Program-made: the position numbers and the translations under genes
Shown here: piece after piece, positions 33,840 through 42,294 of the stretch
How positions within the stretch are numbered: the stretch's first letter is position 1
Layout: each line of letters begins with the position of its first letter
The notes under the pieces: generated by a model
The model's database searches: none
Told to the model about the DNA's origin: nothing
The model's input: only the letters and a program-made list of their open reading frames with translations
Origin: a virus
IMG/VR virus record: IMGVR_UViG_3300048587_000696
Coordinates: 1-64,000 of that record
Length of the DNA stretch: 64,000 nt
Direction: 5' to 3' (one strand)

Positions 33840-34469
33840 TTACGCCTCGTAACGGAGGCGCGCGCTCAAAGTGAACTCAAACACCATGCTGTCAGCCTGC
33901 TTGGGGTACTGCTCCGAGGCCACTTCGGTGCGCATGACTTCGGCATGGCCGATCAAGGCGCGTGTCCCCGCATCATGGTCCCGCACCGGCATGAACTGGG
34001 TCTCGTCGAACACCACCCGCAGCAGATCCACCAGGAACCGCTGCTCTCCCCGATCGCGCGCCAACCCCAGCAGCAGCACTTCTGCGTACCGAGCCCGCTC
34101 TCGCGACCCCAACCCCAACAGCTGGCCATTGAGTCCGTGTGCCACCGCCAATGCCATCGTCGGAACAGGCACATCCTCCGGCGCGGCCACAGAGCCGTCG
34201 GTATTAGGTCGCACAGGAGCCTGTGGAAACGAAAAATCGTCGTCGCGGATTGTGAGGATTCCCCGGGCAGCTGCGAGCCGTGCCGCCACCGCCTGGTCGG
34301 CCAGAATCGCGGCTTGGTTGCCGTAAAAGCCGGGGTAGACCCCATCGGGGGTCTGCAAGGAGTCCGTGGGCAGCCAGTACAGCAGGTACCCCGCCGTCAG
34401 CAGGGCACTGGACAGCGGCTCGGACCAGCTGTTGATCAGATTACTGAGGGTGTACTGACTGAGCGCCAT
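33840..34469 (-). CDS. tail terminator / completion-type protein
   Basis: 209 residues located just before the tail tube gene in transcription order, the usual tail terminator slot. Mixed alpha/beta with LTIRDDDFSFPQ, LLLGLARDRGEQRFLVDLLR and a beta ending SMVFEFTLSARLRYEA. Assignment rests on synteny. It overlaps the preceding small gene by 29 bases. Confidence 0.62.
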   Translation of the reverse strand: MALSQYTLSNLINSWSEPLSSALLTAGYLLYWLPTDSLQTPDGVYPGFYGNQAAILADQAVAARLAAARGILTIRDDDFSFPQAPVRPNTDGSVAAPEDVPVPTMALAVAHGLNGQLLGLGSRERARYAEVLLLGLARDRGEQRFLVDLLRVVFDETQFMPVRDHDAGTRALIGHAEVMRTEVASEQYPKQADSMVFEFTLSARLRYEA

Positions 34470-34662
34470 AGCGGATACACTCCTTCGACATATTCCACAG
34501 CTTCCGGATCACCGCGTTGCGCCGAGTATTGAAGGCATGCGGGGAGGACGCCTGCACAGGGTCCATCGCCGCCAAGTCTTCCATGGTCGCCATCACCAGC
34601 TTGATCGTGGCGTTCACTTCCGCCTCAACCACCCGCTGGTACTCGTCTTTGTCGTGTGTCAT
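34441..34662 (-). CDS. small connector-region hypothetical protein
   Basis: 73 residues, helical, starting one base after the upstream stop (TGATATG). No motif recognised. It overlaps the following gene by 29 bases, the largest same-strand overlap between small genes in this module, so one of the two starts may be misplaced. Confidence 0.55.
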   Translation of the reverse strand: MTHDKDEYQRVVEAEVNATIKLVMATMEDLAAMDPVQASSPHAFNTRRNAVIRKLWNMSKECIRYGAQSVHPQ

Positions 34663-34663
34663 A

Positions 34664-35146
34664 TCAGTGCTTGGCCGCTCCCGTCAGCATCACGTAATAC
34701 GTGCCTGCGATCGTGCCGCTCGAGGCCAGCTTGCGGACTGCCAGCACCCGGTACTTCCGTCCAGTGACCACCACCGACGCTGCACCGTCGAACACAGTGC
34801 CCCCGTCAGGCAGGTCCACGTCCTCATCGACCACACGGGCCAGCGCTTCCGTCTCCAGGGCCCACCCGCCCAGCTCGGCCTGCAGCTTGTCCCGGGAGGT
34901 CGAGGCCATCGACCACAGCTCCGTGAACAGACACGGCACCGCGACTTCGGGACGAACCGTTTCGCCCTCGTCGTCGACCGGCGCCTGGGGATCAGCCTTG
35001 GGGGTCAGGGGCGAGGCGCCCGGCGGCAGCGGAAACACACCGGCAGGTGTCGGCCGCACCAGGGGATAGCGCACGGTCAACACGTATTCGCTGGTACGAA
35101 TACGTTCGACGACCCGCTCGCGCACGCGCGCTGCGTGGACGCCCAT
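34664..35146 (-). CDS. head-tail connector-region protein
   Basis: 160 residues from ATG 35146 (MGVHAARVRE), sharing one base with the upstream stop (TAATG). It has a beta-rich fold with EYVLTVRYPLVRPTP, then CLFTELWSMASTSRDKLQAE and VVVTGRKYRVLAVRKL. It is most likely a neck or tail-completion protein by position. Longer in-frame starts would overlap the upstream gene and read as Arg/Gly shadow sequence. Confidence 0.6.
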   Translation of the reverse strand: MGVHAARVRERVVERIRTSEYVLTVRYPLVRPTPAGVFPLPPGASPLTPKADPQAPVDDEGETVRPEVAVPCLFTELWSMASTSRDKLQAELGGWALETEALARVVDEDVDLPDGGTVFDGAASVVVTGRKYRVLAVRKLASSGTIAGTYYVMLTGAAKH

Positions 35147-35592
35147 TAGTGAATCCGCGCGTTCGCAGATTGCCGCTGGTACGTGACCAGCAGCTCGTCG
35201 CGCTTCAGCTCGAGTCCCTCGAGCATGCCACGGTACGCCTTCTCCGCCTGGATCGAAGACTCTTCCTCCAGCCCTGACCGCCAGCTGATACCCAGCTCGC
35301 CACGGTCCACGCGCTGGCGGTATGTGGCCCACAGCACGTCCGCCGCCACCGCATAGACCAGGATCATCGCCTGGTCGTCCGTCGCGCCCTGGAGGCCGTA
35401 CGTGCCTGGCTGGGCCTTATTGGTGCCCACGGCGATCGTGGAGAACCCAGCCACCTGGCGCACCCCCAGCTCCAAGGCTGCGTCTCCCGCGGCCTCCAAG
35501 AGCTGGGTGTCCGTACGGCGCTCCGCCGCACGGTCCACGTCGGCCACCTTGCGACGGACCATCTTGAGCCACTGCTCAGTCGTTACCGCCAT
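35146..35592 (-). CDS. head-tail adaptor-like protein
   Basis: 148 residues, all-helical (MAVTTEQWLKMVRRKVADVD, LLEAAGDAALELGVRQVAGF). Small helical proteins right after the capsid module are commonly gp6/gp15-type connectors that bind the portal ring; this fits in length and place but is not a sequence-level match I can confirm. Confidence 0.6.
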   Translation of the reverse strand: MAVTTEQWLKMVRRKVADVDRAAERRTDTQLLEAAGDAALELGVRQVAGFSTIAVGTNKAQPGTYGLQGATDDQAMILVYAVAADVLWATYRQRVDRGELGISWRSGLEEESSIQAEKAYRGMLEGLELKRDELLVTYQRQSANARIH

Positions 35593-35613
35593 GTGGCCTC
35601 CAAGGCCCTCAGA

Positions 35614-36357
35614 TTAGGCCCGGGCGAGTCGTCCGCCGCGGGGTGCCATCGGAGCTGTTTCCGCGTCCCGGTACTCACGCAGCGGGTTCAGTTCATCCAG
35701 CCGCTCGTAACACAGCTCTTCGGCGATACGGAACTTGCCGGGGAGGTCGCGCACGGCCTTCCGCGCCTGCTCCGGATCGTCCGCGTACTTCTTGCCCAGC
35801 TGGAAGACTTCCTCATCGACCGCCTGGATCACCCGGCGCAGAGTCGCCTCAGAGGTCATGGCCGCCACCGCGGCACGCATGTCTTCCTCGGGCTGGTCGA
35901 GGATCCAAGAGCGCGGATTCAGCACCACGTTCTTAGCGGCATCCGGATGCAAATCCTCGGGACGATCGGGCGGGGCCAGGTTGTCGGCTTCTCCGAGCAC
36001 CGAGTCGTCCCGGACAATCAGCCCCTCCCCCACGAAGCGACCGGTGCGAAGGGACTGCCAGAAGACGTAGCTGACGACCGCCCGCACCTTGGGGTCGTGC
36101 GTCCCCGGCACCTCCGCATGCAGCGAAAACTCGACCGGCTTGCCCGTGGAGGTGTCGATCAGGCCCAGCGTGTGGTTGGAGACATTGCGGATACCCACGA
36201 CCAGCTGCCCGTGCATCATCGGCGCCCGCGCCGCCACAGCACCCGCCTGGCTCGCCAGGGTGGCTTGGTCACGGCTCAGCCGCTCAATCGTCTCCAGCGC
36301 CGCACGATACCGGGCATCCAGTGCCGCCAACGCTTCCTTCTCTGCCTTCGTTGCCAT
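35614..36357 (-). CDS. virion-associated protein, first gene of the neck/tail operon
   Basis: 247 residues, ATG with GGGGAG upstream. Starts with a helix (ALAALDARYRAALETIERLS), then beta-rich VVGIRNVSNHTLGL and SLHAEVPGTHDPKVRAVVSY, then a helical end. It lies between major capsid and connectors. The preceding 134 bases hold a hairpin and promoter copy 4, so it opens a transcription unit. Function unknown. Confidence 0.6.
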   Translation of the reverse strand: MATKAEKEALAALDARYRAALETIERLSRDQATLASQAGAVAARAPMMHGQLVVGIRNVSNHTLGLIDTSTGKPVEFSLHAEVPGTHDPKVRAVVSYVFWQSLRTGRFVGEGLIVRDDSVLGEADNLAPPDRPEDLHPDAAKNVVLNPRSWILDQPEEDMRAAVAAMTSEATLRRVIQAVDEEVFQLGKKYADDPEQARKAVRDLPGKFRIAEELCYERLDELNPLREYRDAETAPMAPRGGRLARA

Positions 36358-36396
36358 TCGTTCTCCCCGTGCCGAAGCACTATACAGTTCCCTAGT

Positions 36397-36422
36397 GTTC
36401 TGCCCCGCACCAACGACCTTAC
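36397..36422 (-). promoter_or_regulatory. phage promoter motif, copy 4 (neck/tail operon)
   Basis: GTAAGGT at 36422-36416, GAAC at 36400-36397, standard spacing. It lies between the major capsid hairpin and gene 35614-36357. Predicted leader is about 33 bases and includes GGGGAG, the ribosome binding site. A TATAGT hexamer (36382-36377) is also present but has no -35 partner at normal distance. Confidence 0.72.
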
Positions 36423-36428
36423 AGCAGT

Positions 36429-36468
36429 AGGGGAGGACGCACGGGCGATTGCCCCTGCCCCCTCCCCT
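36429..36468 (-). terminator. hairpin after the major capsid gene
   Basis: Outer arms AGGGGAGG (36429-36436) and CCTCCCCT (36461-36468) enclose an inner GGGC-GATT-GCCC hairpin (36443-36454). The structure sits 24 bases after the capsid stop and just before promoter copy 4. No T-tract follows, so it may end transcription weakly or protect the 3' end of capsid mRNA. Confidence 0.5.
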
Positions 36469-36491
36469 CGCTCACCTCTCACACCGAAGTC

Positions 36492-37457
36492 TTAGACTTC
36501 GATGACCCGGTAGGCGTACGGGTTCCAGACCAGCACGCCGTCTTCGAGACGAATGCCGGTCGTGAAGACCCCGGCACGCGCATCGGTCTCGGCGTAGTTC
36601 AGGAACGCGACGTCCACATCGGCCATCACGGCGCCCTTGTTGGCCGACGCGATGTAGACACGATCCTTGCGGATGACGTGCCCCTGAGCCTTGCGGCTGA
36701 AGCGATCGACCATCGTCACGATGGGCGAACCCTGGTAGACGCCGGTGACGCCGCGAGTCTCGAACTCACGGATCCCGTCCTGCGACCAGCCCGTGAAAGC
36801 GCGGATCGCCGGGTAGAGCGCGATGTGCCGCGCGAAGATCGTCGGCGCGTCGCCGTCGTCCTTCAGGCCGTCAAGGGCCTTCTCGAGATTGGTGGCGCTG
36901 AGCCCCGTATACCGCAGGGTCATGCCCGACACCCCGGTGCGGTCGGCCGTGGCCGACGGAACACCCGCGTCGATCGCGTCGCAGACCATGCCGACACGGT
37001 ACCGGTTGATCGACTCCGCCATCGTGTTGATGACGTCCGAGACGGCGATGGCGCCCGCGGCGATCTCCTCGAGAGGGATCTCCACGGAAAGCTCCTTGTG
37101 GGAGGTGCTCATCGAGTACTCGGTCTTGGTCATACGCTGCGAAAGCGCCTTGGTGCCGTAGGCACGCTTGGTCACCTTCAGGTTCGCGCGCCACTCCTGG
37201 AACAGGATCTGGTCGCCGAACCCGTAGTCCTTGCGATCCACCATGAAGGGGATCGGGTCGGTGAGGGCCACCGTGTCGTCGATCAGCTGAACGATGAGCT
37301 CAGCGATCTCGAACTTGTTGGCGTCGAGCTCCTTGAGCCCCTTCGGGTCAATTCGCCCCTTCTTATCCGCCCCAACAGCCGCCTTGAACATGGCGTCGAG
37401 TTCGGTCTTGTGGACTGCGAGCTGATCCGCGGTCCGGCTAGCCACCTTGAACTGCAT
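36492..37457 (-). CDS. major capsid protein
   Basis: 321 residues from ATG 37457 (MQFKVASRTADQLAVHKTEL) with GGAGGA upstream; the longer in-frame ORF to 37547 lacks an SD. Features of HK97-fold coat subunits: extended N-arm, FGDQILFQEWRANLKVTKRA, helical spine (IPLEEIAAGAIAVSDVINTM) and an A-domain end with RGVTGVYQGSPIVTMVDR and YIASANKGAVMADV. It follows the protease/scaffold and decoration genes in the standard order. Confidence 0.88.
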   Translation of the reverse strand: MQFKVASRTADQLAVHKTELDAMFKAAVGADKKGRIDPKGLKELDANKFEIAELIVQLIDDTVALTDPIPFMVDRKDYGFGDQILFQEWRANLKVTKRAYGTKALSQRMTKTEYSMSTSHKELSVEIPLEEIAAGAIAVSDVINTMAESINRYRVGMVCDAIDAGVPSATADRTGVSGMTLRYTGLSATNLEKALDGLKDDGDAPTIFARHIALYPAIRAFTGWSQDGIREFETRGVTGVYQGSPIVTMVDRFSRKAQGHVIRKDRVYIASANKGAVMADVDVAFLNYAETDARAGVFTTGIRLEDGVLVWNPYAYRVIEV

Positions 37458-37491
37458 AATGACATCCTCCAATCGGTGATCGGTCCGTGGA

Positions 37492-37986
37492 TTAGACCAG
37501 CTCGACTCGGACCTTGCCGTTGCCGAGCACCTCGAACACGCGGCCAATCACCGGTGAGATGATGGCACTAACAACATCAGCCTTGCAGAACAGGCCGTCC
37601 TTGACGCCCAGGGCGTCGCCCGCGACCGGTGCCACACCCGAGCGCGCAGCGTCAAGCGACGCATGCAGCAGCGAGGGGTCGTACTCGATGATGGCGCCGC
37701 GACCGATTTCCATGATCGCATCGCCAGTGGCGATCGCCGTGAGGCGCGTGCCGAAGTCCGCCGGAACCCCGTCCGAAGACGAGACCTGGAGGGCCTGGTT
37801 CGACACCTTCATGGCCACGCCGTACGTGCCCGGCAGGAGGATCGCGGCATCCGCGTCATCCACCACCAGCGCCGTACGCTCGCCCGCCGCGTTGTCCAGC
37901 TTGATCACGGCACCGAGCGGAATGGCCTCGCCCGCGATGGCGGTACGCCGGGGGGCGTCGTAAAAGTTTGCAATGTGGAGCAGCAT
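37492..37986 (-). CDS. capsid decoration / stabilisation protein
   Basis: 164 residues with the very strong SD AGGAGGAG. Beta-rich with GAVIKLDNAAGERTALVVDD and GTYGVAMKVSNQALQV, then FEVLGNGKVRVELV. Small beta proteins between protease and coat are usually head-decoration or gpD-like subunits. Assigned on position and composition. Confidence 0.65.
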   Translation of the reverse strand: MLLHIANFYDAPRRTAIAGEAIPLGAVIKLDNAAGERTALVVDDADAAILLPGTYGVAMKVSNQALQVSSSDGVPADFGTRLTAIATGDAIMEIGRGAIIEYDPSLLHASLDAARSGVAPVAGDALGVKDGLFCKADVVSAIISPVIGRVFEVLGNGKVRVELV

Positions 37987-38020
37987 GTTTCTCCTCCTGA
38001 GTGGTTACCGCAATCGCGGA

Positions 38021-39760
38021 TTAGCTACGGAGCGCCGCCACGCGAGCGCCCAGATCTGCAGCCCCGTCAGTCCCAACCGGAAGCTTTCCCTCGTCCTTCG
38101 TCAACTGGAGGTAGCTGAGCTTCACATCCGTGAAGCCGACCAGCAGATCGCCAGTGAACTCCGCCCAGTCCTCATCCGACGCCACGGACCACCGCGAGGT
38201 GAACCGCTCCTGCTCCTCGACCGTCCGGCGCGCAAACGCCGTGCGGTACGTCTCCGGAAGGGCGTCGAACCGCGAAGCCCAGCGGGCCGTGCGCTCCTGC
38301 GCTTCCTGGGCCGCGGCAATTTCAGCGAGCTGCGCCGTAGCCGTCTCCAGCTGCGCCGTCACGGCAGTCAGCTGCTCCGTCGCCAGCGCGAGTTCGGCCT
38401 GAAGGGCCTCTCCGCGAAGGCTCGCCTCGTCCGCACGCGCCGTCGCGGCCGCAAGGGCTGCCTCGGCGTTCGCCTGGGCCATGGTCGCCTGCTCGACCGC
38501 GGCATTCGCCGTCTCGATCTGCGCCCTCAGCTGCTCGTTGGCCTCGAGAGTGACCTCAAGCGCCGCCGTCTGCGTCTCCGTGTTATCCACACCTGCCTCC
38601 TTAGTCCGCTGTGCCCGTCGGGCCGTGACCAGTGCCTTCGCCTCGCTGAGCACAGACCGCATGTGTTCGATTCCCTGCGATCCGACTGCGAGCCACTTGA
38701 CCTGCGCCACGACTCCCGGCAAATGGGAATCCTCGTGGTGACGCGCCACCCACGCTTCGCGGACCCGAACAGCGAACTCTTCAGTTGCCGTCTTCACCGC
38801 TCCGCCCCGCTGCGCCACCGGCGCCAGGCGTCGGAACTGTTCGTTACCGCGAACATTTCCAGCCATCTGCCAGATCTCGGGGTATTCCGTCCGAAGCGCC
38901 TGCGCTTCAGCCACCGGAAAGACCGCCCACTGGCTCGTCTTGAGCCCGACCGCCATGGTGTCCCCATGCGTCGGGAAGTCCGTCGTGCTCCCAGCGCGGG
39001 CCGCCATCTCCGACGCCACCGTCGCTTCGAGGTCGTACTGGAGGCTGGCGGTCGCGAGGTCGTAGCTCTGCGCTGCGGCGATCTCTTCCTCTTCGCCGGA
39101 CATCTCCACGGCGCCCTTGGCGTCCGGATCGGCAGGTGGCACATTGAGGGCAGAGAGGGTGAAGAACACCGGCTCGATCATGACCTCGTTGTAGCCCGAG
39201 TCATCGATGTGCAACTCGACACTCTTGGGAATGCACGCCATGGAGAACTCGCAATAGCCCCGCGCCGCTTGCATGGCCAACATTTCCTGCGCCTGCTCCT
39301 GGAACGCCCAGGCCCACACGATGCCCTTCGCCTCAATCCCCAGCGCGCCTTCGCCATTCTTGGCGTCCGGGTCCTGCTTGGCTTCAGCGGAGTACCACAC
39401 GCCGATTGCCTTGGGGTCTTCACTCCACGGCAGCACCGCGCCGTGATTCCAGTCCATGGGGAGCAGATTCGGGGAGGCGATCTTGGCCGCCGCGGCCGCC
39501 AGGTCCTCTGCACGGAACGACTGTCCGTTGTTGTTGCGTCCCTCGTGCGCCAGCCAGGCGGTGACCATCAGCTTCGTGGGCTCGCCGTCCGTGACCATCG
39601 GCATCCAGCTCGCGGCACGGACTTCTTGCGCCTTCGACAGACGCTCATCGCCAGACATCGGCTGCACGATCGCCCGCGCCGTCACGATCCGCACATTCGG
39701 CGGCAGTTCCCGAGCGGCGGGCGAGGTGACAGGATCCTGTTCGGCTGGCGTACCTGCCAT
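38021..39760 (-). CDS. prohead protease-scaffold fusion
   Basis: 579 residues from ATG 39760 (MAGTPAEQDP) with GGGGTG upstream. The N-terminal half looks like a head-maturation serine protease: LLPMDWNHGAVLPW with candidate His106, GYCEFSMACIPKSVE with candidate Ser173, and EVMIEPVFFTLSALNVPPAD typical of these enzymes. The C-terminal half (about 395-520) is a long Ala/Glu/Gln coiled coil suited to scaffolding. One chain would guide coat assembly and then cleave itself. The upstream 188 bases contain no gene. Confidence 0.82.
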   Translation of the reverse strand: MAGTPAEQDPVTSPAARELPPNVRIVTARAIVQPMSGDERLSKAQEVRAASWMPMVTDGEPTKLMVTAWLAHEGRNNNGQSFRAEDLAAAAAKIASPNLLPMDWNHGAVLPWSEDPKAIGVWYSAEAKQDPDAKNGEGALGIEAKGIVWAWAFQEQAQEMLAMQAARGYCEFSMACIPKSVELHIDDSGYNEVMIEPVFFTLSALNVPPADPDAKGAVEMSGEEEEIAAAQSYDLATASLQYDLEATVASEMAARAGSTTDFPTHGDTMAVGLKTSQWAVFPVAEAQALRTEYPEIWQMAGNVRGNEQFRRLAPVAQRGGAVKTATEEFAVRVREAWVARHHEDSHLPGVVAQVKWLAVGSQGIEHMRSVLSEAKALVTARRAQRTKEAGVDNTETQTAALEVTLEANEQLRAQIETANAAVEQATMAQANAEAALAAATARADEASLRGEALQAELALATEQLTAVTAQLETATAQLAEIAAAQEAQERTARWASRFDALPETYRTAFARRTVEEQERFTSRWSVASDEDWAEFTGDLLVGFTDVKLSYLQLTKDEGKLPVGTDGAADLGARVAALRS

Positions 39761-39914
39761 GAGCACCCCAAATGCGAAAGTCGTGGACAGAGACCCCGTC
39801 CACGAATCAGTCGTTGTCATGTGTGGGGAAACGCAGCGGGGAGAGCCACTTAGGCCCTCCCCGGTTCGCCCCGCTAACGTGTGCCCGCCCCCGTATGCGC
39901 GGCGGCGAGTCCGC

Positions 39915-39950
39915 AACCCCGCATTCTGCCTACGGTTGCGCGGGTTTTTT
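39915..39950 (+). terminator. possible plus-strand terminator between homing endonuclease and protease
   Basis: On the plus strand AACCCCGC (39915-39922) pairs with GCGGGTT (39940-39946) with one bulge, a 17-base loop, and further T residues to 39950. All genes here run the other way, so it would only stop antisense transcription. A competing hairpin, GCGGGT/ACCCGC (39940-39956), overlaps it. Low certainty. Confidence 0.3.
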
Positions 39951-40374
39951 ACCCGCCCAAGCCGTACGGGACCTCGGTCAGAGGCGGCAGCGGAAATCGG
40001 TCGTACAACTCCGGCGCACGCGATTCCGCGAAGTACCGTTCCTCAATACTTGAGATCGTACGCTGTCGCCGTGGGCTCATGTACGGCTGCATCCGCTTCA
40101 TCAATTGCAAGGCCACCCGCCCGGACACCGCCATGCGATACGTCACCGAAACGTCAGTGCGATTGTCCCGCCGATCGCGCCGGGAGTAGCTCCGGCGCAG
40201 CAGCGCCGCAATGCGCGCGATGACCTGTTCGTCCTTCATTTCCACTTCAATCCGCGGCCGACCTCCGGTGTATCCAAAATACCCTTCACCCTCGAGCAGT
40301 CCGACCAACCAGAAGAAGGTGTGGGAGTCGTCGACAATGGCCCGCCGCGCTCCCACCGCCAGCCCCGCCTCCAA
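39949..40374 (-). CDS. LAGLIDADG homing endonuclease
   Basis: 141 residues from TTG 40374, three bases after the portal stop. The motif WLVGLLEGEGYF (22-33) is the LAGLIDADG helix with acidic residues replacing Asp-Ala-Asp, as in the EGEG subgroup. Only one copy is present, so it should act as a homodimer. DNA-contact strands such as RPRIEVEMKDEQVIARIAAL follow. A free-standing homing enzyme inserted between portal and protease genes would spread into phages lacking it. I see no intron or intein around it. Confidence 0.82.
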   Translation of the reverse strand: MEAGLAVGARRAIVDDSHTFFWLVGLLEGEGYFGYTGGRPRIEVEMKDEQVIARIAALLRRSYSRRDRRDNRTDVSVTYRMAVSGRVALQLMKRMQPYMSPRRQRTISSIEERYFAESRAPELYDRFPLPPLTEVPYGLGG

Positions 40375-40377
40375 GAC

Positions 40378-42108
40378 CTACTCCTCCCTCGGCGCGCGGC
40401 CCGCGCCAGGGTCCTTCCCGTCGCCCTGCCCACGGACGCCGCCATCCGCCTGTCCCTGCAGCCCCTGCGGCGGCCGGAACGCCTCCTCGTACGTAGTGGA
40501 CTCCGGCGGCAGCCCCTGCTCCAAGCACCGCTGCTGAAACTCAGCCTCCGGATCCCGTCCCGCACCGGCAATCATCGAACGAATGGACAAGAGTCCCAGG
40601 GCGTAGTCCGAGCGGTTCGCCGAGCGCATGGTCTTCAGATCCGTCATGATCGAAGCATCGAATTCCCACACCAGGTCGATGTCGGCGAACCCATTCTCCA
40701 CGGCGATGCGCTCCCCGAGAGAGGTCAGCACCGTCCCGAAGGAGTTGGCCAGCTCCTGAATCTGCGCCGACGCCCCGATCACCGAAGCCCAGTCCGCCGT
40801 CGCGCCGTCCCCGGCCTCGCCGAGCAGCAAGGCGTCCGGCAGGCCGAGGGCACTCTTGATCTTCGTGTCTCCAATAGCAAACCGCCCGTCCAGCGCGAGG
40901 ATGGCGTCTTGTGAGCCGACATCCGTGACCTCCACGTCGTCGCCCTGCCACACCAGCACCATGCTGGGTGACACTTCCTCGAAGAACGACTGCATCAGCG
41001 CCGCTCGCGCAGCCGCCACATCGGCCTTGGAATACGGCGACTTCGGATCCGCCGAGCCCACCTGAACGATGGTCAGGCGGTTGATGACGTTCTCCATGCT
41101 GACCAGGTCGATCGCGGTGATGGCGCGCCCGTACCGAATGCCCAGCTTGGCCGGTTCGATGATCGACTCACCGACCGCGTCGGTAGCAAAGCCCCGATGC
41201 TTCACGTGCATCAGCAGCGCAGGGGACAGGAGCACCCGACGGTTCTTCTTGAGTTCCGCCAGGGTCTTGGTGTCAATCAAGTTCTTCACCACGTCCGCGA
41301 CGGCTTTCTCCGCAGGCTTGGACCCCGTCAGCAGGTTCATGAGCTCAGCATCGGGCGTCCAATACCACAGCTCGCCCAAACCCGCCAACGCCAGCACCGG
41401 GGTGAGCGTGGTCATGGACATCGTCTGGATCGTCATGGGCAGACTGAAGGCGCCCACATCGCTTCCCAGGTTGACCTTGGCCCACTGCTGACGCGCCAGC
41501 CAATCCCCCTCCACCAGGGCCTGCCGGGCTCCCGTGTGCAGCATCGCCTTGACGCCCCGCTCACTGGTAATCACGCCACCAAGCGCTGACGCGTTCACGT
41601 TCTTGGTGAAGTAATCCAGGGCCGCCTGCAGTTGCTCCACCGCCTTCCGCTGCTTACCCTTCTTGGCTCGACGCACCCGGAAGCTGCCGCCCACGCCGAC
41701 CAGGGCCGCCACCTTGTTCACGGCGTTGTTGATCAGCCCTTCGTTGCGGTAGATCTCCTTGTACTGCCGGACACGCTGCTGCAGGTTCGTCGTCGGCTTG
41801 AAGCCCAGGTTCGAGAAGTCCGCGATGTCCTGCAGGTAGTTGTTCGTGCTGCCCGGGTCCCGGCTCAGCGCCGCCAGCGCCAGAATCTCGTGCCGCCCGT
41901 CTTCGAGGGTGCGCGTCTGGATTTTGAGCTCCTTCTTGGAGCCCGATCGCGTGTAGACCCCGGTCTGCACGATCTCGTCGCGCAGGTCCTTGTAGTCCTT
42001 GCCCGGGAACAAGTCCTCCAGCATCATCTGCCCCGACACCGGCACCGGCATCACCGGCAAGTCGAGCTCCGCCGTCACCAGCGCCGCCACGTCCGTTCCT
42101 GTCTTCAT
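40378..42108 (-). CDS. portal protein
   Basis: 576 residues. It lies after large terminase and before the protease, the canonical portal slot. Features: helical start, RQYKEIYRNEGLINNAVNKV (stem region of portals), AMLHTGARQALVEGDWLARQ, long wing and a flexible Gly/Arg-rich C-terminus (GQADGGVRGQGDGKDPGAG). Twelve copies would form the packaging vertex. The DNA-contact end is unusually Gly-rich. Confidence 0.82.
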   Translation of the reverse strand: MKTGTDVAALVTAELDLPVMPVPVSGQMMLEDLFPGKDYKDLRDEIVQTGVYTRSGSKKELKIQTRTLEDGRHEILALAALSRDPGSTNNYLQDIADFSNLGFKPTTNLQQRVRQYKEIYRNEGLINNAVNKVAALVGVGGSFRVRRAKKGKQRKAVEQLQAALDYFTKNVNASALGGVITSERGVKAMLHTGARQALVEGDWLARQQWAKVNLGSDVGAFSLPMTIQTMSMTTLTPVLALAGLGELWYWTPDAELMNLLTGSKPAEKAVADVVKNLIDTKTLAELKKNRRVLLSPALLMHVKHRGFATDAVGESIIEPAKLGIRYGRAITAIDLVSMENVINRLTIVQVGSADPKSPYSKADVAAARAALMQSFFEEVSPSMVLVWQGDDVEVTDVGSQDAILALDGRFAIGDTKIKSALGLPDALLLGEAGDGATADWASVIGASAQIQELANSFGTVLTSLGERIAVENGFADIDLVWEFDASIMTDLKTMRSANRSDYALGLLSIRSMIAGAGRDPEAEFQQRCLEQGLPPESTTYEEAFRPPQGLQGQADGGVRGQGDGKDPGAGRAPREE

Positions 42109-42123
42109 GTACGACCTGCCTTG

Positions 42124-42294
42124 TTAGATGCCAAGAAGGAACGGCGTATCCTGCGAAGCCTTGCGCATCGCCTCAGCCCGCGCTTCATCCGTCTCCGGCT
42201 CCTCCGCGGCTGCGGGCTCCGGCACCTGCTCACTCTTTGGAAGCGGCTGCCCGCAGTGCGGGCACAGCTCCTCAGAAGAAACGACGTCGTCCAT
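42124..42294 (-). CDS. 56-residue zinc-knuckle protein between terminase and portal (short, easily missed)
   Basis: Reading from ATG 42294 gives 56 residues: MDDVVSSEELCPHCGQPLPK, an acidic Glu/Ala/Pro linker and a short helical end (MRKASQDTPFLLGI). It overlaps the terminase 3' end by 23 bases in another frame and ends 15 bases before the portal start. A single CPHC pair may dimerise on zinc. It could be a packaging cofactor. Confidence 0.6.
   Translation of the reverse strand: MDDVVSSEELCPHCGQPLPKSEQVPEPAAAEEPETDEARAEAMRKASQDTPFLLGI

Noticed and set aside
36377-36382. TATAGT hexamer upstream of gene 35614-36357 as a sigma-70 -10 box
   Set aside because: No acceptable -35 at 16-18 bases upstream, and the GTAAGGT-N15-GAAC motif explains the same junction better.
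39940-39956. GCGGGT/ACCCGC hairpin as the minus-strand terminator of the homing endonuclease gene
   Set aside because: On the minus strand the A-run is in the loop and no T-tract follows, so it is not an intrinsic terminator in the gene direction.
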